The notes beneath the pieces are model-generated. The model had not been told where the DNA came from. It did not search any database and saw only the letters and a list, made by a program, of their open reading frames with translations. This document shows positions 31,616-42,539 of a stretch of 64,000 bases of DNA, one piece after another (position 1 is the first letter of the stretch; every line of letters begins with the position of its first letter). The position numbers were made by a program, and so were the translations under genes. The stretch covers positions 148,069,371 to 148,133,370 of the forward strand of contig CM024757.1 in NCBI GenBank assembly GCA_014218235.1. The letters are read 5' to 3'. Source of the stretch: Colocasia esculenta (taxonomy: Eukaryota; Streptophyta; Magnoliopsida; Alismatales; Araceae).

Positions 31616-32184
31616 TTAACAGTGTTTTGGATACCATAGACCTAAGTCATGAGATCTTGCTAAATATCTAAATATTCTTTTTACCGAAATTAAATGTGAT
31701 TCTTTAGGATCAGCTTGATATCTAGCACACATGCATACACTAAATAGTATATCTGGTATACTAGCTGTTAAATAAAGTAGTGAACCAATCATACCTCTGT
31801 AGATCTTTTGATCTACTTTCTTACCATCTTTGTCACTGTCCATCCTTGTTGATATGCTCATTGGTGTTGACAGTGGCTTGGTATTTTCGAATCCAAATTT
31901 CTTTAAGAGTTCTTTTGTGTACTTTGCTTAACAGATGTGAGTTCCTTCCTTTCCTTGTTTGATTTGTAATCCAAGGAAGTAATTAAGTTCTCCCATCATG
32001 CTCATTTCAAATTCTCCCTGCATCAACTTTTCAAAGTACTTGCAAAGGAATTCATCAGTAGATCTAAAGATAATATCATCTACATAAATTTGGACTAATA
32101 GAATGTGTTTGACCTTTGATTTTATGAAAAGAGTACTATCTACTTGACCTCTACTGAAACCATGGTTTAAAAGAAAAGAGCTAA
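31616..32184 (-). pseudogene. RT C-terminal part of E2, downstream of the MITE
   Basis: Minus-strand MSISTRMDSDKDGKKVDQKI, YRGMIGSLLYLTASIPDILF and CARYQADPKESHLISVKRIF, preceded by broken RT palm sequence. It joins the segment starting at 33,251 when the MITE is removed. Confidence 0.8.
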
Positions 32185-33250
32185 TAGGGTGTTTGGAAGT
32201 AACTTTTTTAAAAAACTATTTCTATCTAAAAATTAAGGATGTTTCTGTTTTCTGCTAAAATTTTAAAATTGTAAAAGAGTAATTTTATGTGTTTGGTAAG
32301 GAGTGTTTTTTTTATTTTTGAAGGCCTTGTGTGGGGGGGGGGGGGGGGGGGGGGCGGCGGCGGTGGAAGTGGGGGTGCAGGGGGAGACGGGAAGGAGGAG
32401 GGGGGTGGGGGGGACGCCGGCGGTGGGGGAGGGGGGGGGGGCGCCGATGCTGCAGGGGGGTGGGGAACGCGGCGAGATGGGATGGAGGAGGGGGGGGGGA
32501 CACCGGCGAGATGGGATGGAGGAGGGGGGGACGCCGGCGGGGGTGGGGGGAGGAGACGGGAAGGAGGAGGGGTGGCCACCGACGGTTGAGGGGGGGTGGG
32601 AGACGGGAAGGATGGGGGGGGACGCCGGCGAGCCGGCTGGGGGGGGGGAGAGAGAGAGAGAGATGGGAAGGAGGGGGGGGACGCCGGCGAGCCGGCGGGT
32701 GGTGGAGACAGGAAGGAGGGGGTGGGGGCGCGGTGGGGTGTGGGGGGGCGGAGACAGGAAGGAGGGGGGGACGCCGCAAGCCGGCGGGGGGGGGGGGAGA
32801 GAGATGGGAAGGAGGAGGGGGGGGACAGCGACGGCGGGGGGGGGGGGGGGGGGGGGGTGGAGATGGGAAGGAGGGGGTGGGGGCGCTGGTGGTGGGTGTG
32901 GGGGGGAGACGGGAAGGAGGGGGACGCCCGCAAGCCGGCGGCGGGGGGGGGGGGAATGGGGAGGAGGAGGGGGGGACGCCGGCAGGGGGGGAGACGAGAA
33001 GGAGGAGGGGGGGCGCCGGTGGTGGGGGGGGGGGGGGAGGAGGAGGGCGCGGGAGGGAACCCGGTGTGTGTTGTGCACTTTCAAAATAAAAATAGGGTCA
33101 GAGTTGTTTTTTTTTCTGGAGAGATTTACATAGAGTAAAAAATCTTCTCTCAAAAAAAAAATTACTTACCAAACAGGTCAGTGTGTCTGTACTCTCTCTT
33201 TTTTAAATTTTAGGAAAAAAAGTGGTAAAAAATTGTAACCAAACACCCTA
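32185..33250. mobile_element. PIF/Harbinger-like MITE carrying a G-rich minisatellite
   Basis: Perfect 12-bp terminal inverted repeats TAGGGTGTTTGG / CCAAACACCCTA, followed by AT-rich imperfect extension, flanked by TAA on both sides (32,182-32,184 and 33,251-33,253). The 3-bp TAA duplication and the TGTTTGG end are typical of PIF/Harbinger. An inner inverted repeat TGTTTGGTAAG / CTTACCAAACA (32,290-32,300 and 33,165-33,175) lies just inside. No transposase is encoded. Removing it restores the copia RT sequence. Confidence 0.8.
32333..33060 (+). repeat. G-rich minisatellite inside the MITE
   Basis: About 730 bp, nearly free of plus-strand C outside GACGCCGG-type cores, with many runs of 6-20 G. 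Units of roughly 35-50 bp contain GGGACGCCGGCGAGCCGGC and GGAGA(T/C)GGGAAGGAGG. The long Gly/Arg or Pro/Ser ORFs on both strands follow from this composition and are not genes. The density of G runs predicts G-quadruplexes. Confidence 0.9.
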
Positions 33251-33694
33251 TAAGCCTTTCATACCAGGCTCTAGGTGACTGTTTTAAACCATATAATGCC
33301 TTATGAAGTTTGAAAATATGATTGAGAAATTCTGTGTCATCAAAACCCGGAGGTTGTTCCACATAAACTTCCTCTTTTATAAAACCATTTAAAAATGCGG
33401 ATTTAACATCCATTTAAAATAATGTCAAGTTCAAAGCAGATGCATATGCAAGTAATATTCTAATGGCCTCAAGTCTAGCTACAGGTGCATAGGTTTCATC
33501 GAAATCTATGCCTTCCTCTTGAGAATAGCCTTGAGCTACCAATCTGGCCTTATTTCTTAAAATTGCACCAGTTTCATCCAGTTTATTTCTGAACACCCAT
33601 TTGGTGCCAATGACTGGATGGTCTGATGGTCTAGGAACAAGTGACCATACTGGTTTCTCTTGAATTGATTTAATTCATCTTGCATGGCTACAAT
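33251..33694 (-). pseudogene. RT N-terminal part of E2, upstream of the MITE
   Basis: Minus-strand WVFRNKLDETGA, LVAQGYSQEEGIDFDETYAP, LEAIRILLAYASALNLTLF, stop, MDVKSAFLNGFIKEEVYVEQ, YGLKQSPRAWYERL. A TAA replaces the Gln usually seen before MDVKSAFLNG, and a TAG replaces Trp after DES near 33,690. Confidence 0.8.
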
Positions 33695-34706
33695 CTAAGA
33701 TTCATCAGAAAGAGCTTCATTGACTGTCCTAGGCTCTATTTGAGAAACAAAAGCTAGATAATCACAAGGAATAACATTACCTCTTGTTCTTACCCCTATG
33801 GATGGATCACCAATGATGTTTTCAGGTGGGTGATCTTTCTTGTATCTCCATTCCTTTGGAAGATTTTCATGAGTGATTTCTTCTTGTTGCAATTCTTCCA
33901 GAGGTGGATCATCCTTGTCCTCAATTGATGTATCTTTTAGCTTCTTGGACAATTCATTTGCATCATCATTGTCACTATCTACTTCTTTTCTCAAAGAAGG
34001 GTTAGTTTCATCAAAAATAATGTGCACAGATTGTTCAATCAATAAGGTACGTTTATTAAACACTCTATAGCCTTTGGGTTTAGAAGTGTACCCCATGAAG
34101 TTGCCTTCATCTGATTTGGCATCCAACTTACCAATGTCCCTTTTTCCATTGTTGTGAATGAAGCAGGGACATCCAAAGGTTCTGAAATGGCTGATCTTTG
34201 GCTTCTTCCCTTTGAACAGTTCATATGCAGTCTTTTTCAGGATTGGCTTGATCATCACTCGGTTGACAATATAGCTTGCTGTGTTGACTGCTTCAGCCCA
34301 AAAATATCTTGGTAGATCATATTCTGAGAGCATAGTTCTTGCCATATCCAGTAGGGTTCTGTTCTTCCTCTCAGCAATACCATTTTGCTGTGGTGTCCTT
34401 GGTGCTGAGAAATTATGCTCAATTCCTGATCATCACAGAATCTAGCAAACCTTCATTTTGAAATTCACCACCATGATCTGATCGGATAGACACAATGCTG
34501 AATTTCTGATCTTTCTGCACCTTCTTGTTGAAACTAACAAATTTTTCAAAAGTGTCATCTTTATGATCTAGAAATGATACCCACGTAAATCTTGAATAGT
34601 CATCAACTATGACAAATCCAAAGTTCTTTCCTCCAAGACTGGTAGTCCTCATTGGCCCAAATAGATCCATATGTAGGAGCTCTAAGGGTTTTGAGGTGGT
34701 CACCAC
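33695..34706 (-). pseudogene. Copia integrase of E2
   Basis: Core fragment (34,706-34,419): LELLHMDLFGPMRTTSLGGK, VDDYSRFTWVSFLDHK, IRSDHGGEFQNEG. C-terminal fragment (34,345-33,695): ARTMLSEYDLPRYFWAEAVN, FRTFGCPCFIHNNGKRDIGK and an acidic linker to RT. The first two catalytic Asp residues can be seen; the frame breaks between the fragments where the Glu region lies. Confidence 0.8.
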
Positions 34707-35286
34707 CGTCTTGACTTGAAGGAGCTTTTAGTGTGCTTTCCCTTAGCACAGGGTCTGCATACACCTTCCATTTTGCACTGACCTTTGGCAGACCTTCTAT
34801 AAGATTTTTCTTTAGCAATTTCCTCATGCCATCTAAACTGCAATGTCCAAGTCGTCTGTACCATAATTCAGTAGATTTGTCTTTACTTGCTGCCAGACAA
34901 ACATTTTGCTCTTTGAGTTCTTCAAGATAGAGCACATACAAATTCTTTTCTCTATTTGCTTCAAAGATGACTGCTCCATCCTTCACTATGCTGCACTTTG
35001 ACTCTTGAAACTTGATCTGATGGCCTCTGTCACACAGCTGGCTGATGCTGATGAGATTGTGCTTCAATCCCTCGACTAATAACACATCTTCTATGATAGT
35101 TTTTCCTTTGTTATTCACAGACCCACTGCCTATCACTGTTCCTTTCCCATTATCTCCATAAGTGACTGTTCCTTCTTCACCTTGGAGATGAGAGAATAAT
35201 TTCTGGTTACCTGACATGTGTCTTGAGCACCCACTATCCAAGTACCATTTGGATGCTCGAGGGTTATCCTGAAATAAAAACATCAA
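34707..35286 (-). pseudogene. Copia protease and pre-integrase region of E2
   Basis: WYLDSGCSRHMSG contains the aspartic protease DSG motif near residue 17. NLISISQLCDRG and ELWYRRLGHCSLDGMRKLLK (start of the integrase zinc-binding region) follow. The expected second Cys pair is replaced by a frameshifted stretch after KWKVYADPVLRE, so the zinc-binding domain is broken. Confidence 0.8.
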
Positions 35287-35289
35287 GCT

Positions 35290-37070
35290 TTAGGTACCCA
35301 AATTCTTTTGGGTCCTGATTGGTTAGTATCATTAATTTTACCTTTTATTATCCATTTTTTATGTCTTGTTGGGCATGTTGTTACGATATGTCCTAATTTG
35401 TTGCAGTGATCACAGCAGGATAATTTTGTTACCTTTTCTATATACTTGAAATCAGATTTATATGCTATATCTTGTTCAGGTACAAATTTGGTATTGGATA
35501 TGTTTTAGGGTAGATTATGGTTTCTTCATTATCTGGGGGTGTATATCCTAACCCATTTTTCTTCTTACCTGATCTTCTAGCACCTTTTAATATTAGAGAG
35601 TTTTTACCATTAGTAAATTTCTCTAGTGTGCTTGATAGTTTATTATTTTCTTCATTTAAGTTTTTAATTTCCTTTTTTAATTTATCTGTGCTTTCCTATT
35701 TTCCCAATTTTGTTATTTGTTTATTCTTAGCTTTTAGGTCTTCACATAACAATTCATTTCTTCTTTTAAGTTCAGTTATTTGTTTTTCTAATTCTTCATT
35801 TTCTGTTTTTAAATCAGAATTAGTGTTTTCTAAACAAGTGTTATTTTTCTTACTTGCCTTTAATAGTTTAGTTACTTCTTTGTACTTATTATACAATTCA
35901 TTAAATGATTCCTCTAAGTTATCAGAATCAGAATCATTACATGAATCGAAGGAGGAGTCAGAGGTTACCTTTTCATCAACGTCTGCCATGAAGGCCAGGT
36001 TGGCTTCTTATTCATCGCTGCATGAGCTTGATTCACTGTCTGAGTCACTATTGTTCTCCCATGCTGCTGTCATTGCCTTCTTCTTGTATTTTCTGAACTT
36101 CTTGGAGCTCTCTTTCTTTCTGAATTCTGGTTTCTTAAATTTTGGACAATCAGCTTTGATGTGTCCAGGCTTCTTACATTCGTAGCAGATGGTTTCTCTT
36201 TTCTTCATTTCTTTACCATATGATCTTCTTAAGTCCTTGTTTTTCTTAAAGTGCCTTCTGCCGGATTGAAACTTTTTCTTTTTGGCCAAGATCCGTTGCA
36301 ATTTCCTAGAGAGCATTGCTTCTTCATTCTCACTATCCTCATCGCTTTCACTTTCATTTGAGCTGATTTCTGGTGAGTCTTCTTCTGCTTTCAAGGCATT
36401 TGAGTGCTTCTTTCTGCTAGATGGCTCTCCTAGCCTTTCCATGTTGATCTCATGGGCCATGAGGGACCCGATGAGCTTTTCTACTGACATTCTTTTCAAG
36501 TCATTAGCTTCTTCTATAGCTGTGACCTTGGGTGTCCATGATGATGGCAAGGATCTAAGAATTTTCCTTACCATATCTGCAATCTCATACGTCTTCCCTA
36601 GACTGGCTAAACCATTGGTGATATCAGTGAATCTGCTAAACATTTGAGTGATTGACTCACCTGACTGCATCTGAAATCTTTCATACTGAGTGACAAGAAT
36701 GTCGATTCTTGTCTCCTTTACTTTGTCTATGCCCTCATAAGTATCCTGAGTTTCCTGAAACTCATGAATTCCTTCTTACTCAAGGCACAACACAAGGATG
36801 CTTTGCAGGCTGATTCAAGGAGATTTTCTTCCTTGTTATCTGTCCATTGAGCTTTTATTTGTGGGTCATTTTTACTGTCATATGTCCAAATTTTCAGTGT
36901 GGCAACCAGGAAACCTTGTATTCTATCCTGGTCTTACAATTTATAGGGTTGGCTTCACCATCAAAAGATTCCATCCTGGGGGTCGGTGTACTGTCTTCAT
37001 GCTATCAAAGAGAGGGGGTGTCATGGATCAATTTTCTTCAGATCTTTGGATCTTCTTTTCAGATTTCGAG
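35290..37070 (-). pseudogene. Copia gag of E2 (second copy of the duplicated leader-gag)
   Basis: Minus-strand order: degraded N-terminus with ALSKKEFMSF, then QSGESITQMFSRFTDITNGL and LRSLPSSWTPKVTAIEEAND (copia gag UBN2-type domain), a CCHC knuckle CYECKKPGHIKADC near 36,143-36,184, a coiled-coil stretch (35,989-35,696, KTENEELEKQITELKRRNE), and a second knuckle CDHCNKLGHIVTTC near 35,375-35,417. Two knuckles with a coiled coil between them make an unusually long nucleocapsid part. Stops near 36,005 and 35,693 and frameshifts break it. Confidence 0.75.
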
Positions 37071-38511
37071 AGCTCGCTCTTACCACTTTGTTCCAGTGAT
37101 GAGCCCCAGAGGGGAGTGATATGGGTCTTTTAAAATTAATGAGCCCTAGAAGATACCTGTAACTTAAAAACATTCACACAAACGTTCTTCGAAGAAGGTT
37201 AGTGACAGTTAGTTGAAATAACAAACACACAAAGAAAACAATCACACAACACAAGGATTATCCTGGTTCGGACCTCCTCTCCTTAGGAGTCTACGTCCAG
37301 TCCCTGAGCAACAACTCAGGATTTCACTAACTAGGGTACAATCCCCCTAAGGACGCTACAACACCCAGCTCAGCTGGTCTTCCTTTCATCAACGTCTGCA
37401 TGAAGGCCAGGTTGGCTTCTTATTCATCGCTGCATGAGCTGATTCACTGATGAGTCACTATTGTTCTCCCATGCTGCTGTCATTGCCTTCTTCTTGTATT
37501 TTCTGAACTTCTTGGAGCTCTCTTTCTTTCTGAATTCTGGTTTCTTAATTTTGGACAATCAGCTTTGATGTGTCCAGGCTTCTACATTCGTAGCAGATGG
37601 TTTCTTTTTCTTCATTTCTTTACCATATGATCTTTTTAAGTCCTTGTTTTTCTTAAAGTGCCTTCTGCCGGAGTGAAACTTTTTCTTTTGGCCAAGATCC
37701 GTTGCAATTCCTAGAGAGCATGCTTCTTCATTCTCACTATCCTCATCGCTTTCACTTTCATTTGAGTGATTCTGGTGAGTCTTCTTCTGCTTCAAGGCAT
37801 TTGAGTGCTTCTTTCTGCTAGAGGGCTCTCTAGCCTTTCCATGTTGATCTCATGGGCCATGAGAGACCCGATGAGCTTTTTACTGACATTCTTTCAAGTC
37901 ATTAGCTTCTCTTAGCTGTGACCTTGGGGGTCCATGATGATGGCAAAGATCTAAGAATTTTCTTACCATATCTGCAATCTCATACGTCTTCCCTAGACTG
38001 GCTAAACCATTGGTGATATCAGTGAATCTGCTAAACATTTGAGTGATTGACTCACCTGACTGCATCTGAAATCTTTCATACTGAGTGACAAGAATGTCGA
38101 TTCTTGTCTCTTTACTTTGTCTATGCCCTCATAAGTAATCCTGAGCTTTCCCACATTTCCATCGAGGATTTGCAGGCTGAAACTCGATTGAATTCCTTCT
38201 TATCAGGCACAACAAAGGATGCTCTTAGCTTTGCAATTCAAGGAGATTTTCTTCCTGTCATCATCTGTCCATTGAGCTTTCTCATTTGTGACAACCAGGT
38301 CACCTTGTTCTACTATTGACCAAATTTCATAGTCGTGGCCTTGTAGAAAGTATTCCATCCTGGTCTTCCAGTAGTAAGGTAGTCTTCACCATCAAAGAGA
38401 GGGGGTCGGTTGACAGACGACCTTCAATGCTACCTTGGGCTGTCATGGATCTTTACTCTTCAGATCGTTGGATCTTCTTTCTTTGTCGAAGAGACTCGCT
38501 CTGATACCACT
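37071..38511 (-). repeat. Duplicated LTR-end/primer-site/gag segment of E2
   Basis: 37,091-37,385 repeats the end of the E2 LTR (GATGAGCCCCAGAGGGG, hairpins included). 37,386-38,511 repeats gag from the knuckle region back to the primer site. The unit is about 1.4 kb; the joint at 37,380-37,390 merges GGTCTTCCTT of the LTR with TTTCATCAACG of gag. The copy at 37.4-38.5 kb differs from the other mainly by single-base deletions. Confidence 0.8.
38498..38509 (-). other. Primer binding site of E2
   Basis: Minus-strand TGGTATCAGAGC, an exact complement of the plant tRNA-iMet 3' end, two bases inside the LTR end. A damaged second copy (TGGTAAGAGCG) lies near 37,075. Confidence 0.85.
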
Positions 38512-39268
38512 TGTTGCCCAGTTAATGAGCCCAGAGGGGGGGGGGGTGAATGGGTCTTTAAAAATTAATCTAGAAGATACCCGTAACTAAAAACATTCAC
38601 ACAAACGTTCTTCGAAGAAGGTTAGTGACAGTTAGTTGAAATAACAAACACACAAAGAAAACAATCACACAACACAAGGATTATCCTGGTTCGGACCTCC
38701 TCTCCTTAGGAGTCCTACGTCCAGTCCCTGAGCAACAACTCAGGATTTCACTAACTAGGGTACAATCCCCCTAAGGACGCTACAACACCCAGCTCAGCTG
38801 GTCTTCCTTCACACCCGAGGGAACAACACCCTGGATACCACACTAGGTCTTCCTTCACACCCGAAGGGAACAACACCCTGGATACCACACCAGGTCTTCC
38901 TTCACAACCGAAGGGAACAACACCTGGATACCACCAGGTCTTCCTTCACACCCGAAGGGAACAAACCACCTGGATACCACCCCCAGGTCTTCCTTCACAA
39001 CCGAAGGGAACAACACCCTGGATACCACTAGTCTTCCTCACAACGAAGGGAACAACACCCGGATACCACCAGGTCTTCCTTCACACCCGAAGGGAACAAC
39101 ACAAAGAGAGTGAATGAATCTAAGCCCCTAGATCAAGCTTTGATAAGAAGGATCTGACGCAACTAGAACTGAGAGCAAACAGATTTAGACAAGGCAACTT
39201 TTGTTTGGTTTTGTTAATCACCAAAATAATATATTAATTAAAATTACATGGGGACAGACTGGTCATCA
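38512..39268 (-). repeat. 5' LTR of E2, promoter-deleted
   Basis: 757 bp against 2,190 bp for the 3' LTR. The terminal parts match, including about seven hairpin units (38,795-39,105), but the segment from near 39,200 to the last 70 bp is missing. The lost part holds the U3 array and TATA box. Confidence 0.85.
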
Positions 39269-39273
39269 AGGTC

Positions 39274-40943
39274 TTCACTTCCATAAGAGGAACTAAACAC
39301 CTACCCACAGTAGGGTTTCCTTCTTCACACAGGAAGAGGCTCACTCTAATAGAAGAGTTGAAGGGATGGCCCATAGACCATGCTTATACAACAATGCAGT
39401 GCTTGAACTGAGGCATGAATTGAAAGAGAAGGAAATGGAAACTATGATGCTATTCTCTCAGAACAACAGGCTCTCCAAAGAAAAGTCTAAGTGAATCTTC
39501 AGGAATGCTCGAAGAAGATCAACGTGCAATTGGGCGCACTGCTCCTCCTAATGCTGGTGAAGATCTCTCAGTGTATGCCTGTTAACTTCCTGCTCTTCTT
39601 CTTTACCGCCACTGTCTTTTTAAGAGCATCTCTGCTAGCCGTTGAGATATCTGTTGAAGCAGTCATTGTCTCTCATTTCTCGCCACTTGTTTCCATACAG
39701 TCGCAGGAGGTCTTACGTTGTAGAAACATGTGACTACCAGAAACCTGTAGGTATTAAATGCTAAGAGAGATGTTTTCAGTCAACGAAAAAGGTGTTGTAC
39801 AGAAATAGTTATATTCATTCTGTCACTACATAAAGCATAAGAAGACTTGTCATAAGAATGGCAAGCAGTAAAGCAATTTCTACAAGGGAGTTGTGTCCCG
39901 TGACTAACTAAGCCAAAGACAGGTAGGTTCCTTTTTGTTTACATGTAAAGTGTTAGATTACTTATCATGAAAATAGAATTCAGTAAAAAAGTCATACTAT
40001 ATGGAAAATATATCCAGCAATAGACTATGCATGTGAAGATAATCTTGAATGCTTATGCATAAGAGATATTCAGCAGACGGCGGGAGATTTGAATTTCACA
40101 CGTCCAAATGCTAAGGACATTTAATAACAAGTTTATGAATATTTTAATCATATTATCAAGAATGTTTTATGAAAGTTCCTTAATCAGAAGATATGCAATG
40201 ATTAAATGTTTTCTTCAAGGATAATAGCATGAATGAAATGATATTGAAAACAACGGTCATTAATAAAGTTTACTCATAATCTTTCTTGATCAACAGAATA
40301 AGGATTTTTGTAATGAAAAAGATGATCAGGGTTTTAATGATAATCTATGTAGAACAGTCAACATGCATGAAACAATTGTAATGATAAAGTTAATCGATTA
40401 TTCTATTGAAGTTTTGATTTGACCAGAAAACAACACAAATGGTCGAAGTGGAACCTCAAAGTGAACTTTGCATAAAACGAAAAACAACGCAGTTAGTCGA
40501 TTTAGAGCTTTATATATGACTTCGGATATGATGAAGTTTGAGCTTCGACTGAACACGACCAAAAGCATCCATGATGAACTGCTAGCTTCGGATATGATGA
40601 AGTGGACTTCGGATAATGAAGTGTAAATCCATAGAGATGAAACTTGACATCGATTGAAATTGTGAAAAGATTATTAGTGATGAAAAAATATGAACTTGTG
40701 AATGAGAGTATGAATGGTAACAAGGACTTACAATCATTTGAACACCATCTACTGAACTTAGAAATACTTGGAATACTTACAATGGTGATCCTTGAAGTAT
40801 TATTATTTCCTTTGAGTCTCCTTTTGACATGCTTAACCAAAATGATATTAAGGTAAAAACACATGATTTAGATAAATATGATAATATTTTGATAAGTTTT
40901 GTTATCACCAAAATATATTGTCATGGAGATAAAAGAGTCAAAA
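39274..40943 (-). repeat. 5' LTR of E1, second piece
   Basis: Continues the match to the E1 3' LTR after the E2 insertion and ends at GAGTCAAAA (expected GAGTCAACA). GATTT (40,944-40,948) follows as the target duplication. Confidence 0.8.
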
Positions 40944-42310
40944 GATTTGCCTTGTTTTCTTTTCTTCTCCATATTGGGCCCTGATGTCCAACCACTAAAG
41001 TGTCAGATAGAGTCGCAGGAGGTATTACGTTGTAGAAACATGTGACTACCAGAAACCTGTAGGTATTAAATGCTAAGAGAGATGTTTTCAGTCAACGAAA
41101 AAGGTCTTGTACAGAAATAGATATATTCATTCTGTCACAGCATAAAGCATAAGATGACTTGTCATAAGAATGGCAAGTAGTAAAGCAATTTCTACAGGGA
41201 GCTGTGTCCCGTGACTAACTAAGCCGAAGACAGGTAGGTTACTTTTTGTTTACACGTAAAGTGTTAGATTACTTATCATGAAAATAGAATTCAGTAAAAA
41301 AGTCATACTGTATGGAAAATATATCTAGCATAGACTATGCATGTGAAGATAATCTTAAATGCTTATGCATAAGAGATATTCAGTAGATGTCGGGAGATTT
41401 GAATTTCACACGTCCAAATACTAAGGACATTTAATAACAAGTTTGTGAATATTTTAATCATATTATCAAGAACGTTTATGAAAGTTCCTTAATCAGAAGA
41501 TATGCAATGATTAAATGTTTTCTTCAAAGATAATAGCATGAATGAAATGATATTGAAAACAAACGGTCATTATAAAGTTTACTCATAAATCTTTCTTTAT
41601 CAACAGAATAAGGTTTTTGTAATGAAAAAGATGATCAGGGTTTTAATGATAATCTATGTAGAACAGTCAACATGCAGGAAAAATTGTAATGATAAAGTTA
41701 ATCGATTATTCTATTGAAGTTTTGATTTGACCAGAAAATACACAAATGGCGAAGTGGAACCTCAAAGTGGAACTTCGAATAAAAACGATAAACAAAACAC
41801 AGTCAGCGATTTAGAGCTTTGTATAGTTGTCTTCGGATATGATGAAGTTTGAGCTTCGACTGAACACGACCAAAAGCATCCATGACGAAGTGCAGCTTCG
41901 GATAGACGAAGTGGACTTCGGAAATGAAGTTTAAAGCTATAGAAGATGATACTTGACATCGATTGAAACTGTGAAAAGATTATTAGTGATGGAAAAATAT
42001 GAACTTGTGAATGAGAGTATGATGGTAACAAGGACTTACAATCATTTGAACACCATCTACTGAACTTAGAAATACTTGGAATACTTACAATGGTCCTTGA
42101 GCTATTATTTCCTTTGTGTCTCCTTTTGAAGGCTTAACAAAATGATATTAAGGTAAAAACACATGATTTAGATAAATATGATAATATTTTGATAAGTTTT
42201 ATTATCACCAAAATATATAGTCATGGAGATAAAAGAGTCAAAAGATTTGCCTTGTTTTCTTTTCTTCTCCATATTGGGCCCTGATGTCTAACCACTAAAG
42301 CATCAGATAG
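39699..42310. repeat. 1.3 kb tandem duplication of E1 LTR plus flank
   Basis: Unit 1 is 39,699-41,010 (1,312 bp) and unit 2 is 41,011-42,310 (1,300 bp); both begin AGTCGCAGGAGG and end CAGATAG. Each unit includes the LTR outer part and about 65 bp of gypsy flank, so it arose after E1 inserted, or in assembly. Unit 2 shows extra single-base deletions. Confidence 0.85.
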
Positions 42311-42539
42311 GTTCAAAGGTCAATCCCACAGGTTCTCATCCCTATTGGCAGACCGAGAGGAAAAGAAACTGTGGTATCCTAGACTCTTAGCTAAGCATTA
42401 ATCTTCTATAGATTCCATGCTTCTAGATCCCAAGGGTGGTGTGTAAGTGTGTGTGAGTGTCGACACCTCTGGTTAGCTCACCAAGAATGAAGAATGAATT
42501 AGAACTGATGATATTTTCATTTTAGGGTCCTTGTATGAC

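Larger units (their letters stand above)
24614..39268 (-). mobile_element. Sirevirus-like copia element E2, complete but decayed
   Basis: Both ends are defined: minus-strand TGATGACC...GGGCAACA, with target duplication AGGTC at 24,609-24,613 and 39,269-39,273. The internal order on the minus strand is primer site, duplicated gag, protease, integrase, RT, RNase H, env-like gene, doubled polypurine tract, 3' LTR. The RT is split by a MITE. The 5' LTR has lost about 1.4 kb, including the promoter. Length without the MITE is about 13.6 kb. Confidence 0.9.
19824..40943 (-). mobile_element. Copia element E1 (internally deleted), split by E2
   Basis: The 3' LTR is at 19,824-21,822 (about 2.0 kb) and the 5' LTR is in two pieces, 24,281-24,613 and 39,274-40,943 (together about 2.0 kb). 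Only about 2.4 kb of internal sequence remains: a gag start fused to RT and RNase H. The flanking target duplication is GATTT. The protease, integrase and env-like gene are absent, so E1 depends on other copies. The 5' LTR also carries a 1.3 kb tandem duplication with its flank. Confidence 0.8.

Noticed and set aside
32226..33153. Long ORFs (up to about 296 codons) on both strands
   Set aside because: They lie in the G-rich minisatellite and encode only Gly/Arg or Pro/Ser runs in several frames at once, as expected from composition.
42460..42475. GTGTCGACAC as another member of the element A palindrome set
   Set aside because: Single copy, different flanking bases, no partner at 21-22 bp, and it lies in a gypsy element.
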